From positions 4,742,001-4,806,000 of the forward strand of contig JBAIZL010000376.1 in the NCBI GenBank assembly GCA_036971475.1: a stretch of 64,000 nucleotides of DNA, given 5' to 3'. The translations under genes and the position numbers were made by a program. The notes beneath the pieces are model-generated. The model was not told the origin of the DNA. It ran no database searches and saw nothing but the letters and a program-made list of their open reading frames with translations. This DNA comes from Prosapia bicincta (taxonomy: Eukaryota > Arthropoda > Insecta > Hemiptera > Cercopidae). The stretch's first letter is position 1, and every line of letters begins with the position of its first letter. Shown here piece by piece: positions 11,326 to 21,063 of the stretch.

Positions 11326-11820
11326 AGAATGCTTTTAGCCAACCATCGTGTCTGGCGTTACGGGCGAGACTATAGGAACGGGTACACCCTTGGATCACTT
11401 GCGATCATTTCCAATCTCCAGAACTCTGGAGCCTATAGTATTCTCCTTAGCTCGACTGGATGGGCATCAGTCGAGAACTCGTAATACTGTGCACAAGCTC
11501 CGACACCTGTGCACCGCGGACACTCCCTGACCAAGGACCGAAGCGGCTGGTAGACCAGACACCGCGCTTACGTCTTCGGCAGAGCAAGCTCACATCAGCG
11601 TCCCAGACCAGAGTTTGTCAAGCTCTGGAATTTTCAGCACTCCCGACGCGCAACGGTTCTGACCAGTCAAAAATCCCTAAGAGAAGATGTAAGTGTTGAA
11701 ATGTGTATAGATTGTGTTGGTGTGTGTGTGTATGCTTTGTGAGTGGTGTAGTGTTAGGCTAGGGTACCGCGAGGGACGCCAAATCCCTAGTAGGTGCGGC
11801 TAGTCCGCACCCCCCTGCGG
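11326..11820 (-). promoter_or_regulatory. LINE-C 5' UTR (structured, presumed internal promoter)
   Basis: Non-coding leader between the 5' terminus and the ORF1 ATG. From the terminus it contains the twin 7-bp hairpins and a CA-rich run, then three hairpins: CCAGAG/CTCTGG, CTCGACTG/CAGTCGAG and, at 11416-11431, a perfect CTCCAG-AGTT-CTGGAG stem. Its sequence is intermediate but closer to LINE-B. Promoter activity is inferred only because full-length LINEs of this kind carry internal promoters; no specific element is identified. Confidence 0.6.
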
Positions 11821-13284
11821 GGAGTGAGAAGTTCAATTTTTTTATTTAGCTCAACACAGTTGGAACACGACTTTTCAGTGGTGGTAGCTGAGGCATAAGA
11901 TTTTGTTTCAAGTCTAGGTTGAGTTGACTTGAACTTCTTTTTTGCTTCGTGGAAAGATGTTTTATCCTTTGCCATTATGCTGAGGATCGCTTTCTCCTCC
12001 TTGAACTTTGGGTAGTTAAATGAGCGAGCAGGGTGATCACCAGCACAGTTTGGGCATTTCGGAGTACTTGTGCAAACCTTTTCTACATGGCCCTCAGATG
12101 CGCACTGTCAGCATACCTCTGGCTTGGAGCAAGAAGAGCTGACGTGTCCAAAACGATGGCATTTAAAGCACCGCCGTGGATTGGGAACGTAGGGCCGAAC
12201 AGGGAGCCGTTGATAGCCAGCATATAAATATTCCGGGATAGATGGTTTCCCGAATGTCAGGATTAATGATGTTGTTGTTAAACTCTCTGACCGTTTTCCA
12301 TCCTCATAATTCGTACGACTTCAGTTACACCTTCCGATTCCAGTTCAGATCTTATTTCATCCTCACGGACATACAAAAGATCCCTGCATGATATTACTCC
12401 CTTTGATGAGTTCAAGGTTTTGTGGGGGGCCACCGAAACCTTGACCTAATCAAAGAAGGAGTTCATTTTTAATAATAGCTGTGACTGCTTCGAATTGCTT
12501 GTTTCTAACAGCAGTGTTCCATTGCGTAACTTTTTTATGGAAGGGACAGGTCCTGCTGCACATCCAGTTATAGCCTTATTTATAAGAAAAGGCGATACCT
12601 TCGATAGGTCTTTTCCGTCTCAGCGCAGGAAACAATTAAAAACTTAGGCGGTGGTTTGGCTGATGCTACATGCATTTCTTTCCTCGTCACTTTTACTTCG
12701 CTAGGCGTCTTCGGGGAAACCTCACGACGCCTCTTTACACTACTCTGGTTAATTGGTTGGTTGGACTTTTGTTGGTCTTCCATAAATAGTTTTAAGCTAA
12801 CCATCGTGTCAGGCGTTACGGGCGAGACTATGAGAACGGGTACACCCATGGATCACTTTCGATCATTTCCAACCCCCGGAACTCTGGGGCCCATAGTTTC
12901 CTCCTTAGCTCGACTGGATGGGCATCAGTCGAGAACTCGTAATACTGTGCACAGGCTCCGACACCTGTGCACCGCGGACACTCCCTGACCAAGGACCGAA
13001 GTGGCTAGCGGACCAGCAACCGCGCATACGTCTTCGGCAGAGCAAGCTCACAGCAGCGTCCCAGACCAGAGTTTGTCAAGCTCTGGACTTTTCAGCACTC
13101 CCAACGCGCAACGGTTCTGACCAGTCAAAATTCCCTAAGAGAAGATGTAAGTGTTGAAATGTGTATAGATTGTGTTGGTGTGTGTACGTGTATGTATGCT
13201 TTGTGAGTGGTGTAGTGTTAGGCTAGGGTACCGCGAGGGACGCCAAATCCCTCGTAGGTGCGGCTAGTCCGCACCCCCCTGCGG
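11821..13284 (-). mobile_element. LINE-A 5' half: 5' UTR and broken ORF1
   Basis: On the minus strand this has an intact 5' terminus (13284), the A-type 5' UTR (12790-13284) and an ORF1 starting at about 12782 (MEDQQKSNQPINQ). It stops inside the region after the zinc knuckles at 11821, where LINE-C begins. ORF1 is dead: there are breaks near 12620, 12440 and 12280, and the second knuckle region is altered. It carries A-type ORF1, unlike LINE-C beside it. There is no 3' end and no TSD. Confidence 0.85.
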
Positions 13285-14145
13285 GGCCCTCCCTCAGCAA
13301 ACTGGCTGGCGACTGCCAGGCATCTCCAATCTCTAATCAACGTGCCCCTAGACGTGAAATGTCAAGGAACTTTAATGAAAGTGTTTCCTGCGTCCGTTGC
13401 CGACTTCAGGGCCCTTCAAAAAGGTCTCCACCATCTTAAAATAGAATACCACACTTTCAGCCTCCCTGAGGATCGGGAGCTGAAGGTCGTGATCAGGGGC
13501 ATCCCCTACTCCACCGACGTCTCGGATATAAAATTAGAACTAGAAAGTTACGGCTTCATAGTAAATCACGTCACCCCTGCTGACAAAAGACAAACGGCCA
13601 GTGAACGTGTTCCTGGTCAAGCTGAAAAGAGAAGGGCAGTTTATGAACATCTATAAACTGTACTCAATGTTCTTTTTGAGGGTGCAAGTCGAAACTTTCA
13701 CCTCCCGCCCTGGCTTTCCCCAATGCTTCGCCTGCCAGAGGTACAGGCATAGTTCCCTGAACTGCCACCTCTCGCCTCGCTGTGTCAAGTGCGGCAAACA
13801 CCACGAGATAGGGCAATGCACCAAGCAACCCCTCGACGCCCCCAAGTGCTGCAATTGCGGAGGCGAGCACACGGCCAACTATAGAGGATGCCCGCATTAT
13901 AAAGTACTGCTGCAGCGACAGCGCAATCGAGAGCAATCGGCGGATCATCGCACCACAGCACCCAGACGACCAGGGTCACAAGCAACCCCAGCGCCATCTA
14001 CCTCAGCCGCTCCTCCGGACCCGACGGCCTTTCCAGCTCTGGCCTTCAAACCAGCGCCTCCTCCAAAGCCGCCAATGATCCAGAGGTCATTCTCCTCCGC
14101 AGTCTCCTCCATCTCATCGACTCCAGCGCCAAAGTCAATGCATTT
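13285..14145 (+). pseudogene. Jockey-type LINE ORF1 (gag) fragment with PRE_C2HC-like and zinc-knuckle region
   Basis: Starts abruptly at the LINE-A 5' terminus with NWLATARHLQSL. It continues through a Jockey-gag N-terminal domain (KVFPASVADFRALQKGL, then LKVVIRGIPYSTDVSDIK, typical of the PRE_C2HC region). A frameshift near 13600 moves the reading to a second frame with knuckles CFACQRYRHSSLNC, CVKCGKHHEIGQC and CCNCGGEHTANYRGC. A Pro/Ala-rich linker matching 1-100 of the window follows before the sequence turns into satellite-flank DNA. It is the same family as the element at the window start and is non-functional. Confidence 0.85.
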
Positions 14146-14335
14146 TATCTATCATAGCCCCGTGAAGACAGCTACCAATACACACCCTACCACAATAGCT
14201 ACGTAAAAACGGTCAACGACCCTTGAACCAAGACAATATTTACGTAACGATCTAGAGCAATGCATTAGCTAAGGTAATTGCTCAGTAAAGATAGACACCA
14301 ATGCATAACCCATCATAATATCTCTGTATATGGCA
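14146..14335. other. Unassigned spacer
   Basis: Sequence between the Jockey gag fragment and the first tandem array. I recognise no coding potential or repeat in it. Confidence 0.4.
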
Positions 14336-14612
14336 GATGCTGTGATGACCTCTTCTGTACCAGAGTACATTGGAAGTCCTACCTTGGACATGCTAGATGC
14401 CGTGATGATCCTCTTCCGTACCAGAGTACATTTGAAGTGCTACCTTAGACATGCTAGATGCCATGATGATCCTCTTCCGTACCAGAGTACATTTGAAGTG
14501 CTACCTTAGACATGCTAGATGCCATGATGATCCTCCTCCGTACCAGAGTATACTGGAAGGTCTACCTTAGACATACTAGATGCCGTGATGATCTTCCTCT
14601 TTATCATAGTAT
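14336..14612. repeat. 61-bp tandem repeat, about 4.5 copies
   Basis: Units start at 14336, 14396, 14457, 14518 and 14579 (period 60-61). Each contains gatgccgtgatgatcctctt and a following ccagagtacatttgaagtgc. Copies differ by few substitutions and the last is degenerate. The units are contiguous, without unique spacers. Confidence 0.9.
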
Positions 14613-15239
14613 GCCCTGTAGATGGGCAGATTCGATACTCGACCTAGGGGATAAATGATAAATCCTGTTTGACTAGCGTCTGATCATGGTCATAGGACAT
14701 ACCACAACAGGCCCAAGGCATTGCCTGTGGTTATCCTGCAGATGGATTAATGTTATAGCAAGTATAGGTGGCAAGGAACAGTTAATCCTATACAGATGCC
14801 AGAGTGTGCTATCGCGGTCGGGTGCTGGCGATTAACAATATTACTGTAAAGGTTTTAAACAAGCATTTATTTGTCGAGCTCTGTGTGTGTATGATCTACA
14901 CCTGCAATGAAACGTAATAACACTGTTTATTGACTTGTAGGCCTATGTACCGTATCATACAAATTGGGTTAATACAGGATGTGTGTAGAATTACAGGTAT
15001 ATCGACCTAACACAATATGTAGGCCTATGGAGGTTAACAGCCATATACACCTAATACAGGTTCACGTGCATATTGGCTAAACACAATCTGTAGGCTAATG
15101 TAGGGTAACAGATATTGGATTAATACAGAGAGAATGTAGGTGTCCGTGCTTATTAGCTTAACACAGTTTGTTGGGTAACATACATAATGGATTAATACAG
15201 GATGTATACTATTGTGTTAGGTTATTGATTGGTAGCTGT
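14613..15239. other. Degenerate repetitive spacer
   Basis: No gene seen. From about 14965 a loose repeat appears (ggattaatacaggatgt followed by a cacgtgcatattggctta-like part), which resembles the units at 18100-19480. It is probably a decayed edge of the same satellite field. Confidence 0.45.
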
Positions 15240-15552
15240 TTTACCACTCCAGGTCGGCTTTACCTAAGGCCTATTTCTCCAGGGCGGATTTACCTACGGC
15301 CTGACTCCAAGGTAGCTTTACCTACGACCTGACTACAAGGTAGCTTTACCTAAGGTCTGATTCCAGAGAGGATTTACCTGAGACCTGGCCTCAAGCATAA
15401 CTTCACCTAAGGCCCGACTCCAAACTGGCTTTACCTAAGACCTGACTCGACGGTGTCTTTACCTATGGCCTGACTCCAAGGTAGCTTTACCTGGGGCATA
15501 CCTCAAAGGTAGCTTTACCTAGGGCCTACCTGAAAGGTAGCTTTACCTTAGT
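15240..15552. repeat. ~30-bp tandem repeat, about 10 copies
   Basis: Degenerate units of the type ggtagctttacctaaggcct followed by gactccaa. The copies drift by substitutions and small length changes. The same motif family recurs at 20041-20410 and, inverted, inside the 784-bp unit at about 54590-54750. Confidence 0.8.
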
Positions 15553-15999
15553 TAGTATGCTGTAAATGATACAACATACCTAGACAATATGTGTAAAGGC
15601 CTTGACGGTTTCTATATAGATATTTTGGTAAGCGTTGGTAGCTATCTATATACTGTCTAAGACCTAGGGCTTTTGCCGGTGCCTTCACTAACCATAGCCC
15701 ATTTGACCTTGGTGTAGATGTTGGTTGATTAGCGTAAGTTTTTCAACGTTGATTAGCTGAAACGTTGAGCTAGCCTTCACCAGCCGTAGCCTATTTGAAC
15801 TTGGTGTAAATGTTGTTCGTTTGAACTTCGCGTATGTTGGTCGGTTAAACTTAGCGTAAGACAGTTGTTTAGTTGAAACGTTGGTTATTTGATCTAGCCT
15901 GCACTGGCCATAGCCCGTTTGAACACGGTATCAACATAGCCGCCATCTTGTTCTACGCCCTGGATGACGTCATATTCGGTCCTAAGTTGTGCATCGGAT
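15553..15999. other. Spacer with short dispersed repeats
   Basis: Contains two to three imperfect repeats around gccttcaccagccgtagcc, ttgaacttggtgtaaatgtt and gaaacgttg (15680-15930). The minus- and plus-strand ORFs here are short and have no recognisable product. Confidence 0.4.
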
Positions 16000-16991
16000 A
16001 CTATGTGTTACCTTATATCACGCCACTCATCAGATGCTATGTGTTAGCCCAAGTCAGGCTATACATCGGGTGCTATATGATGAACATTAGCCAAGCTATG
16101 CAATGGATATTTTGTGTTACTTTGTATTCAAGCTTCTCATCGGATACTATTTGTTAACTTGTAGTCAAGCCATTCATCGGATACTATGTGATCCGCATTA
16201 GCCTAGCTATGCAACAGGTACTGTGTGTTATCCATTAGCTAAGCTACCCATCGGATACTGTGTGTTAACCATAGTCAAACTAACCATTAGTTATCCACTA
16301 GCCTAGCTATGCTTTAGATACCATGTGTTAACCATTAGTCAATCTATACCTCGGATACCATGTGCTAGCCCTAGTCAGGCTATGCATCGGGTACTATGTG
16401 TTAATCATTAGCCTAGCTATGCAACAGGTACTATTTAATAACCATTAGCCAGACTATGCAATGATTATTATGTGTTAGTTTGTAATCAACCTACTCTACG
16501 GATACTATGAGATAAACCTTAGTCAATCTACTCATCGGATACTGTTTGTTAAACCCTAGTCAGCCCGGGCATCGGATATTTTGTGTTAACTTGTAGTCAA
16601 TCTATGCATCGGATATTTTGTGTTAGTTTGTAATCAACCTACTCATGTGATAATCATAGTCAAGCTATGCTTTGGATACTGTTTGTTAAACCATACTCAA
16701 GCTATGCATTGGGTGCTACATGATGAACATTAGCCCGGCTATGCACTGGAGATTATGTGTTGGGCTATAGTCAAGCTACTTATCGGATACTATATGTTAA
16801 CCCATAGTTAAAAATAACTATTAGTTAACCATTAGCCCAGCTATATGTTGGTCATTAGCCAAGCTATGCATTGGATGTGTTAACCATTAGTCAGGCTACA
16901 CATCGGATAATATGTGATATTTCATAGCCAGGCTCAGCATCGGCTACTATGTGCTAACCATTAGCGAGGCTATGCACCGGATATTATGTGT
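16000..16991. repeat. ~40-bp satellite array, left part
   Basis: Many degenerate units of the form agccaagctatgcatcggat followed by actatgtgttaaccatt. The array continues after 17926, showing that the LINE-B fragment between them is a later insertion. The 94-residue ORF at 15873-16157 simply reads through repeats. Confidence 0.8.
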
Positions 16992-17926
16992 TTTTTTTTT
17001 TTTCCTGGCGAAAAAAAACAATTGTGGTTATCATCGCCAAACAAAATCTAACACTGAACGCAATGTTTTAAATAAAATCAAATAAACAAATAAATAAATA
17101 CAACAAAAATTTCAAAACAAAAAACACCAACAATAAAAAACAAAAAACAACAATATAACAATGAAAAAATTCTTACAAACTAAATAACAACAAAGAACAA
17201 TATAACAGTAAATATAAAATATGTAAAACAATAATAGGTAACAATTTAGCAGTAAATAAATCTCAATAACAATAACAAGAACACAAAATAAATTTAATTA
17301 AAATAAATAAAAGAAACACAGAGAATTATATGTATAAATAAAATTAAATATATATATATATATTTATGTATTAAATTTTAAAAAATATTTTCAAGTGGTG
17401 CAAGGAAGCGATGACTCGGTCAATGGCCGAGGCATCGTCCCTTAGCACCACCTTTAAACTCCCTTTTAAATTAAAAAGGGCACGAACATTGCCTACACTA
17501 ACACAATCTACCAAAATATGTTTTATTGTGAAGATACCCCCGCAGTACTGGCATATTGGTGGATCTTCACGACGCATCAAATATCCATGAGTTGCAAAAG
17601 AGTGGCCAACGCGAAGACGTGTAACCACCACTTCCTCCCTACGTTTTGAACGAATTGAAGACCTCCATGGACGGACGATATCTTTAATTTCCCTCAGCTT
17701 ATTCTCAATCACAGTATGCCACTCGTCATTCCAAGCAGCGAGCAATAAATGTTTCGCGAAACACACATAGTCAGATGCCATAACTAGTTGAGTAATAGGC
17801 ACCAAACTTGTAGCTTTCTTCGCCGCTTCATCCGCTTTTGTGTTTCCAAGTATTCCGCAATGTCCAGGTACCCAACAGAAAGTCACCCCCACACCCCTCA
17901 ATTGAAGCCTGTATACAGCACACAAA
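16992..17926 (-). mobile_element. LINE-B, 5'-truncated insertion with target-site duplication
   Basis: From the plus-strand left edge: poly(T), the B-type terminal hairpin (aaacaattgtggttatcatc region), a ~330-bp A-rich 3' UTR and the last 184 codons of ORF2. It is truncated at 17926. The target sequence ggatattatgtgt is present at 16979-16991 and again at 17927-17939, a 13-bp TSD typical of target-primed reverse transcription. The host is the ~40-bp satellite. Confidence 0.95.
17371..17925 (-). pseudogene. LINE-B ORF2 C-terminal part (RNase H end + Cys/His motif)
   Basis: 184 residues covering the end of RNase H (WVPGHCGILGNTKADEAAK, with the last catalytic Asp in KADE) and the C-terminal motif CQYCGGIFTIKHILVDC (CX2CX7HX4C). 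It is a 5'-truncated copy without promoter or upstream domains, though this stretch has no internal stop. It is very close to the C-terminus at 44317. Confidence 0.9.
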
Positions 17927-19480
17927 GGATATTATGTGTTGGGGCATACTCAAGCTACTTATCGGATACTATATGTTAACCCATCGTCAGGCTATGCATC
18001 GGATACTATGTATTAATGATTAGTCTAGCTATGTATCAGGTATTATGTGGGCAAGCTGTAGTCGGGCTACTGTGCGATAACCATTAGCTAAACTATGCAT
18101 TGGATATAATGTGTTATAATTTGTAGGCCCTTGTCTTCTTAGCATAATATGTGTGCAGGCTTACACACATGTTTGTTTAACGCAGTATGTAGGCCTAACA
18201 TAGTATATACGCCTATCTATGATAGCATGGATATTGGCTTAGCGTAGTATTTATGTAGGTTTACACGCATATTTGTTTAACAGCGTATATATGGCTATTT
18301 AGAGTATATTGCATGCTGGTTTAACATAGTATATACCAGGCTAGTGTTTCTTTCCAGCTGACTTTTGAAATGACATGTGTGACTATATCTAGACCATACA
18401 TAATTGATAAGCCAATTTCGGGGAGTTTATGCTTATTTAGCGAGGCTATGCACCGGATATTATGTGTTGGGTCATACTATGTGTTAATGATTAGCCATGC
18501 TATGTATCAGGTATTATGCGGTAATTTGTGGGCAGCTTGTAGGATAGTGTGTGATACCCATTAGCTAAACTATGCACTGGATATAATGTGTTATACTTTG
18601 TAGGCCCATGTCTTCTTAGCATAATATCTATGCAGGCTTACACACATATATGTTTAACACATTATGTATTCTATTATGTATTTAGGTTTAACATAGTATG
18701 ATAGCATGCATGTTGGCTTAGCATAGTATTTATTTGGTTTACACGCATATTTATTTAACACACTATATAGGGCAATCACGTATGCAGGCTTAACATAGTA
18801 TATAAGAATATGTAGGATAGCATCCATGTTGGTTAGCATAGTATTTATGTGGGTTTACACGCATATCTGTTTAGCACAGTATGTAGGCTTAGCATATTAT
18901 TTATGTACGGTTACAAGCATATTTGTTTAACACACTATATAAGCTATCATTCATCCTGGCTTAACATATTATATAGGCCTATGTGGGTAACGGGGATATT
19001 TGCCTAATACAGGATGTATATAGGTTAACCTGCATATTGGTTTAACAGCGTATATATGGCTATTTAGAGTATATTGCATACTGGTTTAACATAGTATATA
19101 TGCCTGAATGTTGGCTTAGCATTGTATGTGTATAGGTTGCGTAACTTTTTAATTATATTGTAATATTTGTTGACCGTCATGGGCGTGATAGGTTATGCAT
19201 TGTTAGCTATACCATATAGTACTTCCCGTATTATACGGTTGCCTGGTTCTACCTGATAGACGAGGTGTAAATGTGTGTCAGGCTCAGATCATATAGGCTT
19301 TGGCCAGTGGTTTACCGACATAGTAGGCACATTTAGGGATTCATGTAAGTCGGCTTAGCATAGTATGTGTGCAGGTTTACACGCATATTTGTTTAACACA
19401 TTATGTGTGCTATCACGTATGTTGGTTTATCGCGGTATATACGCCTATGTATGATAGCTTACATGTTGGCTTAGCATCGT
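17927..19480. repeat. Satellite field, right part: ~40-bp units merging into longer AT-rich units
   Basis: From 17927 to about 18120, and again at 18430-18600, the ~40-bp units continue. From about 18120 to 19480 a longer degenerate unit recurs, built from ggcttagcatagtatttatg, gtttacacgcatatttgttt and aacacactatat. Units at 18120-18400 and 18600-18960 are recognisably parallel, suggesting a higher-order repeat. No gene seen. Confidence 0.7.
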
Positions 19481-20040
19481 TTTAGGATCGTTTTATATCA
19501 TATATTTATTCACGTTTTGTGATAGGCCTCGTTATTAGTGTTTCTCCATATATACCTTTATATCTAGATACATTTACAGCTATAGGATATATCCATTGAG
19601 GCTATTTGATTATTTACACTGATTTCTGATTATATATGTAGGCCTTGGTATGCCGATATTACATAGTAAGTTGATACAGTAATGAAAACATAAACACGCG
19701 CCTAGATTCACAACGACACAGCCGTGCGGGTTTTTATGCCTGCTATAGCGATCACCGGCTGCCGTTGCGGTTTTAAGATAATGCGTTATCGCTGCAAGTC
19801 TGTACATGTCAAGCACACAGTCACCGGTTATGTATGCCAAACGTATTCCCTCACACGATAAGGCTTTGTTGCATTGTTTATTAATTTAGTAGCATAGACA
19901 ATCATAACCCCTTGCCCTGCGTCAGCCAATTTATTTAGGGGTAGACAGACCACTATAGTTAGGGTGAGCCTACTACTTGCCTAGAGTCGTTCGAACGCGG
20001 ATACGTCATCGGATAACCAATAAATCTTTCCACAAGTTAC
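19481..20040. other. Unassigned spacer within the satellite field
   Basis: AT-rich DNA with no repeat I can define. A 76-codon minus-strand ORF (19610-19840) has no recognisable domain and I do not call it. Confidence 0.4.
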
Positions 20041-20410
20041 CCCCACCACCGGAGCTATTCCAGGGTTACTTTACCTAAAGGCTGGCTTCGGGATGTCTTT
20101 ACCTGAGGTTCTGCTCCGTATAGACTATACCTATGTCCTGGGTGGCTTTACCTAAAGCATGACTCCGGGGTGACTTTACCGAAGGTCTGACACTTGGATG
20201 GCTTTACTTAGGGGCCGGCTTCGGGTTGGCTATACCTAAGGCCCGGCTCCTGGGTGGCTTTACCTCGAGCACGACTCCAGGGTGACTTTACCTAAGGCCA
20301 GGTTCCTAGGGCATGGCTTCGGATTAGCTTTAACCGAGACCGTGCTCCATATTGGCTCTACCCGCTCCTAGGCGGTGTTACCTCAGGCGAGGGTTCGGGT
20401 GTGACTTTTA
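20041..20410. repeat. ~30-bp tandem repeat, second array
   Basis: Units of the type ggtgactttacctaaggcct plus a variable gactccg-like segment, about 12 copies. It is the same family as 15240-15552. Its right end is continuous with the 784-bp satellite unit, so it seems to be a component of that unit. Confidence 0.75.
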
Positions 20411-21063
20411 CCTAGGACACCGATCATTTTTGGCAATCTGAAAACAGGTGATCCCACCCACACGGCCTACCATAATGGACTCTACACATATCCCGTACGG
20501 TCATTTGATCCAAACGATCAATTTTAGGCAATTTCATATTTTATTTAAAAACTACCCCTAGGTGAAACCACCCCCGCAGCAGTACGTACTGGACTCTAGA
20601 CATATCCCGTACTGTCTGTTGATCCAACCGATCGATTTTCGGCAAATTCATATTTTATTTAAAAACTACCCCTTGGTGAAACCACCCCTTACCGTAGCAA
20701 TAATACACTCTAAACTCACCCTATCGGTCAAGACACATTTTCCAGAATTTTTTCGAAAACTACCCCCACCCCCCAATCCACCCCCGGAGCTACCCCCGGA
20801 GATGGTCCTGAACGTAGCTGAGGTCACCCCCACACGTAGGTTAGGTTAGGTTGGATCCATTTTGGCTAGCTTAGGTCAGTGGGTTAGAATTAATTTTTTT
20901 CGAAAAACTACCCCCTACCCCTCTAAACGTGGTCGAATCCACTCCCAAGGCTAGGATCAAGGTCGCATCAACCCCCTGCGTCATCCAAAACTACCCCTAT
21001 AGTCCTAGGTTACGTAGAGGCCGAGTTAGGGGTAGTTGTCCTATAGTATCGCACTTACTACTC
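20411..21063 (+). repeat. Partial 784-bp complex satellite unit, plus orientation
   Basis: The sequence is the reverse complement of most of the unit at 53977-54720. Shared landmarks are ggtgatcccacccacacggc, two ~118-bp subunits around ttcatattttatttaaaaac, ggtcacccccacacgtaggt, and gcatcaaccccctgcgtcat before gagttaggggtagttgtcc. It ends where the LINE-A copy begins. ORFs here are low-complexity Pro-rich and not genes. Confidence 0.85.

Larger units (their letters stand above)
7457..11820 (-). mobile_element. LINE-C: mosaic LINE with both termini and an internal deletion
   Basis: On the minus strand the 5' terminus is at 11820 (twin hairpins intact), followed by the 5' UTR, ORF1, ORF2, a 3' UTR with the terminal hairpin (about 7492-7525) and a poly(A) of roughly 34 nt. 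ORF2 and the 3' tip match LINE-A almost exactly, whereas ORF1 and the 5' UTR are closer to LINE-B. An internal deletion joins the RT thumb (7613) to the 3' UTR and removes RNase H and the C-terminal Cys/His motif. No clear TSD: the left flank is Jockey 3' UTR and the right flank is another LINE-A piece. Confidence 0.9.

Noticed and set aside
14336..14612. Regularly repeated units that might suggest a CRISPR array
   Set aside because: Units are contiguous 61-bp tandem repeats without unique spacers, and the DNA is eukaryotic.
20836..20860. gtaggttaggttaggttgg as insect telomeric (TTAGG)n
   Set aside because: Only two to three imperfect units inside the 784-bp satellite; the inverted copy at 54170-54185 has even fewer.
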